This document shows positions 33,179 through 39,701 of a stretch of 39,701 bases of DNA, one piece after another. The stretch is from an uncultured Pelagibacteraceae bacterium. GTDB lineage: Bacteria; Pseudomonadota; Alphaproteobacteria; Pelagibacterales; Pelagibacteraceae. The notes under the pieces were generated by a model. It was not told the origin of the DNA. It did not search any database and saw only the letters and a program-made list of their open reading frames with translations. The stretch lies in assembly GCA_902535255.1 (NCBI GenBank), contig CACASQ010000006.1, positions 1 through 39,701 of the forward strand, read 5' to 3'. The position numbers and the translations under genes were made by a program. The first letter of the stretch is position 1. Every line of letters begins with the position of its first letter.

Positions 33179-34324
33179 ATGAGTTTTTGTTTAATAATTC
33201 TTGCTGCAGGCAATAGCCATAGATTTAAGTCTAATATTGGCAAACCATATCAAAAAATAGCTGGTAAATCATTAATTGAAATAAACGTTAATAAAGCACG
33301 TAAATTCAAACAAATAAAAAAGATTATTTTAGTCTACAACAAAAAAGACTCTAAGCGTGCTAAAACCCTAAATCTCAGAAATGTGAAATTGATAATTGGA
33401 GGAAAAAGTAGACAAGAGTCAACGTTTAATGCTCTTAAGTATTTAGTTGATAAGAAAAGGACGTCTAAAGTTCTAATACATGACGCTGCAAGACCAAATT
33501 TTTCAACAAAGCTTTTAAATTCAATACTCAAAAATATGAGTGATGCTAGAGCGGTCGTTCCAAAAATTAAAGTTCAAGATGCAATAAAACAAATTATAGA
33601 CTCTAGTAAAGAAGAATATATTGTGAGCAAAAATAGAGATAATTTATTTTTAACTCAAACACCACAAGCTTTTAATTTAAAAGAAATATACCACTTACAT
33701 AAAAAAAATCTCGGTAAATATAAAGATGATGATATTTCTCTTTATATGGACTTAAATAGAGTTAAATTTATTGAGGGGGAAAAGAGCAATTTTAAAATTA
33801 CAGAAAAATCAGATTTTGAAAATCTAAGGAATATTTATAAGTCTAAACAAAGTATAGGGATTGGGTTTGACGTTCATAGACTAGTTCCTAAAAGAAAACT
33901 TTTTTTAGCAGGATTAAAAATCAAATCGAAATTAGGGACATTGGGTCATTCAGATGGTGATCCAGTTCTTCATTCAGTGACTGATGCTATTTTAGGCGCT
34001 TGTAAAATGGGAGACATAGGTCAAAAGTTTTCAGATAAAAATAAAAAATTCAAAAATATAAGATCAACAATTCTTCTTCAGGAAGTAATAAAACAATGTA
34101 ACGCAAAAGGTTATTTTATAAATAATATTGATGTTAATATCATTACTCAAACACCTAAAATCAAAAATTTAAAAAATAGAATGACTCATAGTATCGCTAA
34201 ACTTTGTAAAATTTCTCAAGATCGAATTAACATCAAAGGAAAAACTGCAGAAAAATTGGGTGTTGTTGGAAAAGAAAAAGCAATAGCTTGCGAAGCTATA
34301 TGCTCGGTTATTAAATATGATTAA
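33179..34324 (+). CDS. ispDF: Bifunctional IspD/IspF isoprenoid enzyme
   Basis: A 381-residue fusion of two enzymes of the MEP isoprenoid pathway. IspD (1-220) has the nucleotide-binding ILAAGNSHRFKSNIGKPYQK and the segment VLIHDAARPNF. IspF (about 225-381) has the zinc-site GIGFDVHRLV, LGHSDGDPVLHSVTDAILGA and the C-terminal KGKTAEKLGVVGKEKAIAC. The fusion is common in alphaproteobacteria. It overlaps pgpA by 8 bases and heads a three-gene operon with pgpA and pncC, an order typical of the group. Confidence 0.95.
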   Translation: MSFCLIILAAGNSHRFKSNIGKPYQKIAGKSLIEINVNKARKFKQIKKIILVYNKKDSKRAKTLNLRNVKLIIGGKSRQESTFNALKYLVDKKRTSKVLIHDAARPNFSTKLLNSILKNMSDARAVVPKIKVQDAIKQIIDSSKEEYIVSKNRDNLFLTQTPQAFNLKEIYHLHKKNLGKYKDDDISLYMDLNRVKFIEGEKSNFKITEKSDFENLRNIYKSKQSIGIGFDVHRLVPKRKLFLAGLKIKSKLGTLGHSDGDPVLHSVTDAILGACKMGDIGQKFSDKNKKFKNIRSTILLQEVIKQCNAKGYFINNIDVNIITQTPKIKNLKNRMTHSIAKLCKISQDRINIKGKTAEKLGVVGKEKAIACEAICSVIKYD

Positions 34325-34820
34325 AACCATAAATTATTTATTTGTTACATGTTTTGGTTTAGGATCTTTTAGATTTGCTCCAGGCACTACAACTTCTCTA
34401 ATTACAACTATTTTTCTATATAGTTTATTTCATATAGTTAATTTATCTAGCGGTATTATATTATTATTTCTATTTTTAGTTTTTATATATTCATTTTACG
34501 CAGTTTCTGAATATATAAAATACAATGAAAACAAAGACCCTAAAGAAATTGTTATAGACGAGTTTATCGGTCAATCTATTCCAATTTATCTTTACGAAAT
34601 CGCACACGGAACTACGAAAGACTCGCAGGAGTCAATTTTATTTTATCTATATATTTTTATTTTATTTAGGTATTTTGATATTAAAAAACCTTTTCCAGTC
34701 AGTTTTTTTGATAAAAAATTTAAAAATAGTTTTGGAGTTATAATAGATGATGTAGTTGCAGGTCTTTATGTTGTCCTTACATTGGTAATCTTTATGGTAA
34801 TTAAATCAAAGTTTTTTTAA
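34317..34820 (+). CDS. pgpA: Phosphatidylglycerophosphatase A
   Basis: A 167-residue inner-membrane phosphatase that makes phosphatidylglycerol from its phosphate. Family motifs are GLGSFRFAPGTTTSLITT near the N-terminus, the metal-site IVIDEFIGQSIP, FRYFDIKKPFP and IIDDVVAGLYV. About four hydrophobic segments are present. It overlaps ispDF by 8 bases and pncC by one (TAATG). The assignment rests on these motifs and the conserved gene order. Confidence 0.9.
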   Translation: MIKTINYLFVTCFGLGSFRFAPGTTTSLITTIFLYSLFHIVNLSSGIILLFLFLVFIYSFYAVSEYIKYNENKDPKEIVIDEFIGQSIPIYLYEIAHGTTKDSQESILFYLYIFILFRYFDIKKPFPVSFFDKKFKNSFGVIIDDVVAGLYVVLTLVIFMVIKSKFF

Positions 34821-35299
34821 TGAGTTTAAATAAAAAGATAATTTCATTAATTAAAAGAAAAAGGATGAAACTTGCAATAGCGGAATCTTGTACTGGAGGA
34901 ATGCTGTCTAGCGTTATTACCTCTGTAAGTGGATCATCAAAAGTATTTACTATGGGATTAGTCACTTACTCAAATCAAGCCAAAACAAGTATACTAAAAG
35001 TACCTCAAAAAATTATAAAAAAATATGGCGCTGTAAGTGTTCAATGTTGTTTGGCTATGGTTAATAACCTAAGTAAAATTAGTAAATCAAAAGTCTGTGT
35101 TTCAATAACGGGAATAGCTGGTCCTAAAGGGGGATCTAAACAAAAGCCAGTTGGTTTGGTTTACATTGGAATTAGAGTCGGAAAAAAGGTTGTTGTTAAT
35201 AAATGTAATTTTAAGAATAAAGGAAGAATTTTTATTCAAAAGCAAACTGTGAAAAAGTCTCTAAATTTATTATCAAATTTGATTAAACAGGATAGCTAA
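34820..35299 (+). CDS. pncC: CinA-like nicotinamide-nucleotide amidase
   Basis: A 159-residue stand-alone CinA C-terminal domain, which deamidates nicotinamide mononucleotide and so recycles NAD. It has the family motifs AESCTGGMLSSVITSVSGSS, VTYSNQAK, VSITGIAGPKGGSKQKPVG and TVKKSLNLL. The N-terminal MoaB-like domain of full-length CinA is absent. It is the last gene of ispDF-pgpA-pncC and overlaps the convergent membrane-protein gene by 17 bases. Confidence 0.9.
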   Translation: MSLNKKIISLIKRKRMKLAIAESCTGGMLSSVITSVSGSSKVFTMGLVTYSNQAKTSILKVPQKIIKKYGAVSVQCCLAMVNNLSKISKSKVCVSITGIAGPKGGSKQKPVGLVYIGIRVGKKVVVNKCNFKNKGRIFIQKQTVKKSLNLLSNLIKQDS

Positions 35300-35594
35300 A
35301 CTCTGGGTTCACAATTACATTTAAAAGATGAGCAGTGAAACTATTAAGTAACAAAAAAATACCAAAAGCTATTAAATAAAGTATAAAAACTAAAAAATTT
35401 CTAGCCCTTTTCCTTTGTAATAAATTTTTATCCTCAGGAATCCACTCTTTATTTTTTGATTTGAAATCATAAGAAAACATCCAATAAGTTAAATTGGTTT
35501 CATTGGGATCACCTGTTCTAATTGTTTTAATATATGAAGACAAAAATTTAAAAGTTAGAATAAATAAAATTAATAAAGATGATATTGTAAACAT
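35283..35594 (-). CDS. Small two-segment membrane protein, function unknown
   Basis: A 103-residue protein with hydrophobic segments at about 3-20 and 68-92, joined by a polar loop (DPNETNLTYWMFSYDFKSKN). Both termini would face the same side of the inner membrane. Its ATG overlaps the coq10-like stop (TAATG), so it is the last gene of the lipA operon. I do not recognise a family. The overlap with pncC on the other strand suggests tight packing rather than a false call. Confidence 0.65.
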   Translation of the reverse strand: MFTISSLLILFILTFKFLSSYIKTIRTGDPNETNLTYWMFSYDFKSKNKEWIPEDKNLLQRKRARNFLVFILYLIAFGIFLLLNSFTAHLLNVIVNPEFSYPV

Positions 35595-36037
35595 TACTTG
35601 TATAATTTAATTGCTCTTTCTTCAAAAGCCTTGGCTATTTTATTCAAACCAAGCTCGAAAGATTTTTTCATTATCCCATTCAAAAATGGATTTTTCAATT
35701 CAAAATCAATAAAAAATTCCAGCTGTGTCGAATTGTTTACTTCTTTAAATTTCCACTCATTTTTTAAATGTTTTAATGGCCCGTCAAGGTTTGTTACTAT
35801 AATAGTGTCTTTTTCTTTGTAATAAGATACGTGACTTGAGAAGGTCTCATTCAAAATACTCTTCCCTACTTTTAAGTCTCCATTAAAAGTAATTAAATCA
35901 GCACTTTCATTTTTATCGAAAACTTTGCCTTCTATACACCAAGGAACAAATTCTGGATATTTCTCAATATCAAGAACCATTTCAACTAATTGTTCTTTTT
36001 TACAAGGAATAATTTTTTTTATTGATGAGGATGACAT
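35594..36037 (-). CDS. Coq10/RatA-family SRPBCC protein
   Basis: A 147-residue START/SRPBCC-fold protein. The recognisable opening is [20 protein letters not shown], with the later strands [16 protein letters not shown] and the C-terminal helix [18 protein letters not shown]. Relatives in alphaproteobacteria are named RatA toxin or Coq10. In this context, next to lipA in an energy-metabolism cluster, a role as ubiquinone-binding chaperone is the more likely reading. The start overlaps lipA by 19 bases. A toxin function is not supported by the neighbours. Confidence 0.82.
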   Translation of the reverse strand: MSSSSIKKIIPCKKEQLVEMVLDIEKYPEFVPWCIEGKVFDKNESADLITFNGDLKVGKSILNETFSSHVSYYKEKDTIIVTNLDGPLKHLKNEWKFKEVNNSTQLEFFIDFELKNPFLNGIMKKSFELGLNKIAKAFEERAIKLYK

Positions 36038-36963
36038 TCAAGCTGTTTATTTCTTGCATCCTGTAATTTTTTGAAATCTTCATCAGCATGATAAGAAGAT
36101 CTCGTTAAAGGGGATGAAGACACAAGTAAGAACCCTTTTGTCTTAGCAATTTGCTCGAATTCCTTAAATTCATTGGGGTGATAGTAACGATTTAATGGAT
36201 GATGTTTTGGAGAAGGTTGTAAATATTGACCGATTGTAATGAAATCAACTTCAGCAGATCTTAAATCATCCATGACTTGAATTACTTCCTCTTTATTTTC
36301 GCCTAAACCAACCATTATTCCAGATTTAGTAAAAACTTTTTTGTTAAACTTTTTTGCATTCTTTAAAAGTTCTAAAGAAGAAAAATATCGTGCTCCTGGT
36401 CTAACAGTTGTATAAAGTCTTGGCACTGTTTCTATGTTATGATTAAAAACATCTAGATCAGCTTCTAAAACTTTTTTATAAGCATCTCCCTTTCTTAAAA
36501 AGTCAGGTGTTAATACTTCAATAGATGTATCAGGATTTTTTTCTCTGGTCGCTTTCACAACTTGATAGAAATGAGCTGACCCACCATCCTTAAGATCATC
36601 TCTGTCTACAGATGTAATTACAACATGTTTTAAACCTAAGTTCTTTACGGCTTTAGCAATTTTAATTGGCTCAAAAATATCGAGGTCTGTAGGTTTTCCA
36701 GTTTTAACATCACAAAATGCACAAGCTCTTGTACATGTGTCTCCCATAATCATAAAAGTTGCATGCTTTTTACTCCAGCATTCTGTAATATTTGGGCAGT
36801 TTGCTTCTTGGCAAACTGTAACCAAATTATTTTTATTTACCAATTGTTTAGTTTGAAAAAAAATTTGAGAATCAACCATTTTTGATCTAATCCATTCTGG
36901 TTTCCTTTTTATAGGATTAAATGGTTTATTTACCTTCTCAGGATGTCTTGGTTTTTGGCTCAT
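36019..36963 (-). CDS. lipA: Lipoyl synthase
   Basis: A 314-residue radical SAM enzyme that inserts two sulfurs into octanoyl groups on lipoyl domains. The auxiliary cluster cysteines are C51, C56 and C62 ([12 protein letters not shown]). The SAM cluster is C77, C81 and C84 (CTRACAFC). The conserved C-terminal [13 protein letters not shown] supplies the auxiliary-cluster serine. Its start overlaps the ftsB stop (ATGA). In relatives it follows the pyruvate dehydrogenase genes, which are missing here. Confidence 0.95.
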   Translation of the reverse strand: MSQKPRHPEKVNKPFNPIKRKPEWIRSKMVDSQIFFQTKQLVNKNNLVTVCQEANCPNITECWSKKHATFMIMGDTCTRACAFCDVKTGKPTDLDIFEPIKIAKAVKNLGLKHVVITSVDRDDLKDGGSAHFYQVVKATREKNPDTSIEVLTPDFLRKGDAYKKVLEADLDVFNHNIETVPRLYTTVRPGARYFSSLELLKNAKKFNKKVFTKSGIMVGLGENKEEVIQVMDDLRSAEVDFITIGQYLQPSPKHHPLNRYYHPNEFKEFEQIAKTKGFLLVSSSPLTRSSYHADEDFKKLQDARNKQLECHPHQ

Positions 36964-37253
36964 TTTATTTTTATAATAATTTCGTCTTTTGATCCATATT
37001 TAAAATTTTTTCTATAAATCATATCTAAATAATCTAGATCATTATTTTCAATTAAATATATTTTATTTTCTAAGTCTTCAATTTGACTAGTTAACATCTT
37101 TTCTTTAATTACTAACTCCTCGTAAATTTTTTTTTTATCAAAATACGAAATTAACCCTCTTTCACCTCCAATTAAATTAATTCCAATATAAAGAGTAAAG
37201 AAAATATTAAATAGTATAAATCTTTTTTTCTTTAAACTTTCAATAAGTCGCAT
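36960..37253 (-). CDS. ftsB: FtsB/DivIC-like septum formation protein
   Basis: A 97-residue single-pass membrane protein. The hydrophobic segment is [19 protein letters not shown] (about 12-30), followed by a coiled coil ([20 protein letters not shown]...) and a C-terminal tail. This is the FtsB/DivIC layout, a link of the division complex with FtsL and FtsQ. Position right after eno is typical for ftsB. The sequence is divergent, so the call leans on topology and gene order. Confidence 0.8.
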   Translation of the reverse strand: MRLIESLKKKRFILFNIFFTLYIGINLIGGERGLISYFDKKKIYEELVIKEKMLTSQIEDLENKIYLIENNDLDYLDMIYRKNFKYGSKDEIIIKIK

Positions 37254-37256
37254 AGT

Positions 37257-38510
37257 CTAGATTCTAGCCATTTTAGCTTGATTGCCAAGTTCTTCTTCGA
37301 TACGCAATAACCTATTGTATTTAGCTACTCTTTCTGATCTAGCTAATGATCCTGTTTTAATTTGTGAAGAATTTGTCGCCACTGCCAAATCAGCAATGAA
37401 CGTATCTTCGGTATCACCTGATCTGTGAGAAATAATGGTAGAGATATTTGCGTTTTTTGCTGTTGAAATAACTTCTAAGGTCTGGGTCAAGGTTCCTATT
37501 TGGTTAGGCTTAACTAGAATACAATTAGCTGATTTTTCTTTAATACCTTTGTTAAGACGTTTAGTATTCGTAACAAATAAATCATCTCCAACAATCTGCA
37601 CATTAGATCCAATTTCTTTTGTAATTTTTTTCCATGCAGCCCAGTCTTCCTCTGCAAAAGGATCTTCAATTGATTTTATAGGATAATTTGAAATTAATTT
37701 TTTGTAATAATTAATATTTTCTTCAACTGATGAATAAGTTTTAGACTTAATTGAATATTCACCTTTTTCATTTATGAGCTCATTTGCTGCTACATCTAAA
37801 CAAATAACCACATCTTTTCCTGGTTTTAATTTTGATTTTTCAATCGCATTAATAATTAATTCAAGGGCTGCCTCGTTGGAATTAATAGATGGTGCAAAGC
37901 CTCCCTCATCACCTACATTAGTAAGCATTCTGTTTGATTTCATAATTTTTTTTAAATTTTGAATTACTACATAACTCTTCTCGATAGCATCCATAAAATT
38001 TTTAGCAGAGTCAGGTCTGATCATAAACTCTTGTATGTTTAAATCATTATCTGCATGTGCTCCTCCATTAATTATATTCATAAGCGGAATTGGCAAAGAA
38101 AAACCGTTTCCTAAATTTTTATATAGAGATTTTTTATTTGATATGGCTGAACATTTAGAAATGGCCAAAGAAACTGCAAGAGTAGCGTTTGCGCCCAAAT
38201 TAGTTTTATTTTCGGTTCCGTCTAAATCTAATAGGACTTTGTCAATATTTTTTTGGTCATTTGCATCTAATCCTTTTAATTTCGTTGAAATTTTCTTATT
38301 TATATTTTCTATAGCTTTATTTACACTTTTCCCCAAAAATATATTTTTATCTTGATCTCTTAATTCATGTGCCTCAAACGCTCCTGTGGATGCGCCTGAT
38401 GGTGAAATTGCTGAAGCAGAAATATCATTATCCAAAAAAACCTCTGCCTCAACAGTAGGGTTTCCCCTGCTATCAAAGACTTGTCTGCCTTTTATATTTC
38501 TTATTTTCAC
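37257..38510 (-). CDS. eno: Enolase
   Basis: A 417-residue enzyme of lower glycolysis that converts 2-phosphoglycerate to phosphoenolpyruvate. It has [16 protein letters not shown], the substrate-loop [38 protein letters not shown], the catalytic Lys in [12 protein letters not shown] and [17 protein letters not shown]. It overlaps kdsA by 4 bases (ATGA) and sits 3 bases before ftsB. The pyrG-kdsA-eno-ftsB order is a known alphaproteobacterial arrangement. Confidence 0.96.
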   Translation of the reverse strand: MKIRNIKGRQVFDSRGNPTVEAEVFLDNDISASAISPSGASTGAFEAHELRDQDKNIFLGKSVNKAIENINKKISTKLKGLDANDQKNIDKVLLDLDGTENKTNLGANATLAVSLAISKCSAISNKKSLYKNLGNGFSLPIPLMNIINGGAHADNDLNIQEFMIRPDSAKNFMDAIEKSYVVIQNLKKIMKSNRMLTNVGDEGGFAPSINSNEAALELIINAIEKSKLKPGKDVVICLDVAANELINEKGEYSIKSKTYSSVEENINYYKKLISNYPIKSIEDPFAEEDWAAWKKITKEIGSNVQIVGDDLFVTNTKRLNKGIKEKSANCILVKPNQIGTLTQTLEVISTAKNANISTIISHRSGDTEDTFIADLAVATNSSQIKTGSLARSERVAKYNRLLRIEEELGNQAKMARI

Positions 38511-39328
38511 TTTATTAATTTATCAATGTCCGACAATTTTTTAAGTAAGTTTTTTAGTTCTTTTAATGGGACCATATTAGGTCCATCTGAGGGAGCGTTA
38601 TCTGGGTCTTCGTGAGTTTCCATAAAAATTGCTCCTACTCCAACTGCGATTGCTGCTCGTGCCAGATAAGGAACGAATTCTCTTTGTCCACCACTTTTCT
38701 CACCCATTCCACCCGGTTGCTGAACAGAGTGAGTTGCATCAAAAACAATTGGGAAACCAAATTTGGACATTATAGGTAAAGATCTCATATCTGAAACAAG
38801 GGTGTTGTAACCAAAACTTGCTCCTCTCTCAGTTATCAAAATATTTTTATTTCCAGAGTCTTCGATTTTTTTGATTACATTAGCCATATCCCAAGGCGCT
38901 AAAAATTGTCCTTTCTTAACATTAATTATTTTTCCTGTTTTTGCTGCAGCAATTAAGAGATCCGTTTGCCTACATAAAAAAGCTGGTATTTGCAAAACAT
39001 CAACATGATTTGCAACGACAGAACATTGTTCAGCTGTGTGAATATCAGTCAAAACTGGAACACCAACATCCTTCCTTAATTTATCAAAAATTGGAAGCGA
39101 CTTATCTAATCCTAAACCTCTCTTGCCTTTAAGGCTGGTCCTGTTAGCTTTATCAAAAGAAGTTTTGTAAATTAAATTAATACCAAGTTCAGTGGTAATT
39201 TTTTTCAATTCAGTAGAAATCATCACGGCGTGCTCTTCACTTTCGAGCTGGCATGGTCCTGCGATTAAAGTAAATGGTTTGTTATTAGCAATTTCAAAAT
39301 TTGAGCATTTAACTTTGTGATTATTCAT
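38507..39328 (-). CDS. kdsA: 3-deoxy-D-manno-octulosonate 8-phosphate synthase
   Basis: A 273-residue enzyme that condenses arabinose 5-phosphate with phosphoenolpyruvate for the KDO sugar of lipopolysaccharide. Typical motifs are [73 protein letters not shown] and [12 protein letters not shown]. Its presence shows a Gram-negative cell that makes KDO-containing lipopolysaccharide. It overlaps pyrG and eno by 4 bases each. Confidence 0.96.
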   Translation of the reverse strand: MNNHKVKCSNFEIANNKPFTLIAGPCQLESEEHAVMISTELKKITTELGINLIYKTSFDKANRTSLKGKRGLGLDKSLPIFDKLRKDVGVPVLTDIHTAEQCSVVANHVDVLQIPAFLCRQTDLLIAAAKTGKIINVKKGQFLAPWDMANVIKKIEDSGNKNILITERGASFGYNTLVSDMRSLPIMSKFGFPIVFDATHSVQQPGGMGEKSGGQREFVPYLARAAIAVGVGAIFMETHEDPDNAPSDGPNMVPLKELKNLLKKLSDIDKLIK

Positions 39329-39701
39329 TTTCTTGAAATTATTTTTGCAGCTTTAATAAATGATGAGAATAAAGGATGTGGTTCTAAAGGTCTAGATTTA
39401 AATTCAGGATGAAACTGTACTCCAATAAACCAAGGGTGTTCTTTCAATTCCACTATTTCTGGTAATTTATTGTCCGGTGACATACCTGAAAAAATCATTC
39501 CTTTCTTTTCAAAATCTTTTTTATAATTAACGTTGACTTCATATCTATGACGGTGTCTCTCATGTATTTTTAATGACTGATAAATTTCACTTATTTTTGT
39601 GTCTTTTTTAAGTCTTGCTTCGTAACTCCCCAATCGCATAGTTCCTCCTAAATTTTTAACTGTTCCCTTCATCAATTTACCGTCTTTTATCCACTCGCTA
39701 A
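39325..39701 (-). CDS. pyrG: CTP synthase (partial, C-terminal end)
   Basis: The last 125 or so codons of CTP synthase, which aminates UTP using glutamine. The frame runs off the right edge of the window, reading [13 protein letters not shown] into [13 protein letters not shown]. The glutamine amidotransferase His and Glu are visible in [10 protein letters not shown], while the catalytic Cys lies outside the window. The stop overlaps the kdsA start as ATGA. Apparent starts inside this stretch are internal codons. Confidence 0.95.
   Translation of the reverse strand, partial: SEWIKDGKLMKGTVKNLGGTMRLGSYEARLKKDTKISEIYQSLKIHERHRHRYEVNVNYKKDFEKKGMIFSGMSPDNKLPEIVELKEHPWFIGVQFHPEFKSRPLEPHPLFSSFIKAAKIISRK

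Noticed and set aside
35594-36037. RatA toxin of a toxin-antitoxin pair
   Set aside because: The gene lies in a lipA operon with no antitoxin partner. A Coq10-like ubiquinone role fits better.

Overview
The window looks like a chromosomal segment of a streamlined, very AT-rich alphaproteobacterium of the SAR11 (Pelagibacterales) or HIMB59/AEGEAN-169 type. Genes are packed with 1-20 nt gaps, TAATG or ATGA overlaps are common, and there are no insertion sequences, phage genes or CRISPR arrays. General L-amino-acid (Aap/Yhd), ferric-iron (Fut/Fbp) and glycerol (Glp) ABC importers are all present. The tail is a shortened version of a well-known alphaproteobacterial gene cluster. Phosphofructokinase and pyruvate kinase next to a glycerol importer argue against a typical surface-ocean SAR11 such as HTCC1062, which is known for lacking a classical glycolysis. 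The exact lineage cannot be settled from this sequence alone.

Layout. 1-925 (+): end of a sugar-type ABC ATPase, then tRNA-Cys and tRNA-Asn. 927-2120 (-): an XRE regulator and a DUF6134-like secreted protein. 2133-3128 (+): cysteine synthase. 3123-7390 (-): aapJ-aapQ-aapM-aapP. 7549-9646 (-): zapE, galE and tRNA-Arg. 9664-13578 (-): futA, a 56-residue CxxC protein, futB and futC, behind two Fur boxes shared with a divergent 71-residue membrane protein. 13916-15780 (-): a hydratase-family gene and pfk. 15846-17431 (+): pyk and a 57-residue protein. 17428-33130 (-): about 15.7 kb in one direction, read as ntrY-ntrX-trkA-trkH-gpsA-SHOCT-glpK, then glpV-glpS-glpT-glpP-glpQ-glpU-gap. 33179-35299 (+): ispDF, pgpA and pncC. 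35283-39701 (-): pyrG (partial), kdsA, eno, ftsB, lipA, coq10-like and a small membrane protein.

Working together. Glycerol enters through GlpVSTPQU, is phosphorylated by GlpK, can be oxidised by GpsA to dihydroxyacetone phosphate, and passes through Gap, Eno and Pyk to pyruvate. Apart from eno, these genes lie in one block beside pfk and pyk. The two ATPases of the glycerol importer are degenerate in complementary motifs, which predicts one active and one inactive ATP site. In both the amino-acid and glycerol importers the binding protein is the first gene and is followed by a hairpin with a U-tract, a simple way to make more binding protein than membrane parts. Four small proteins (56, 57, 63 and 71 residues) sit in these metabolic operons and are the least explained parts of the window. 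No stretch longer than 300 bases lacks a gene.
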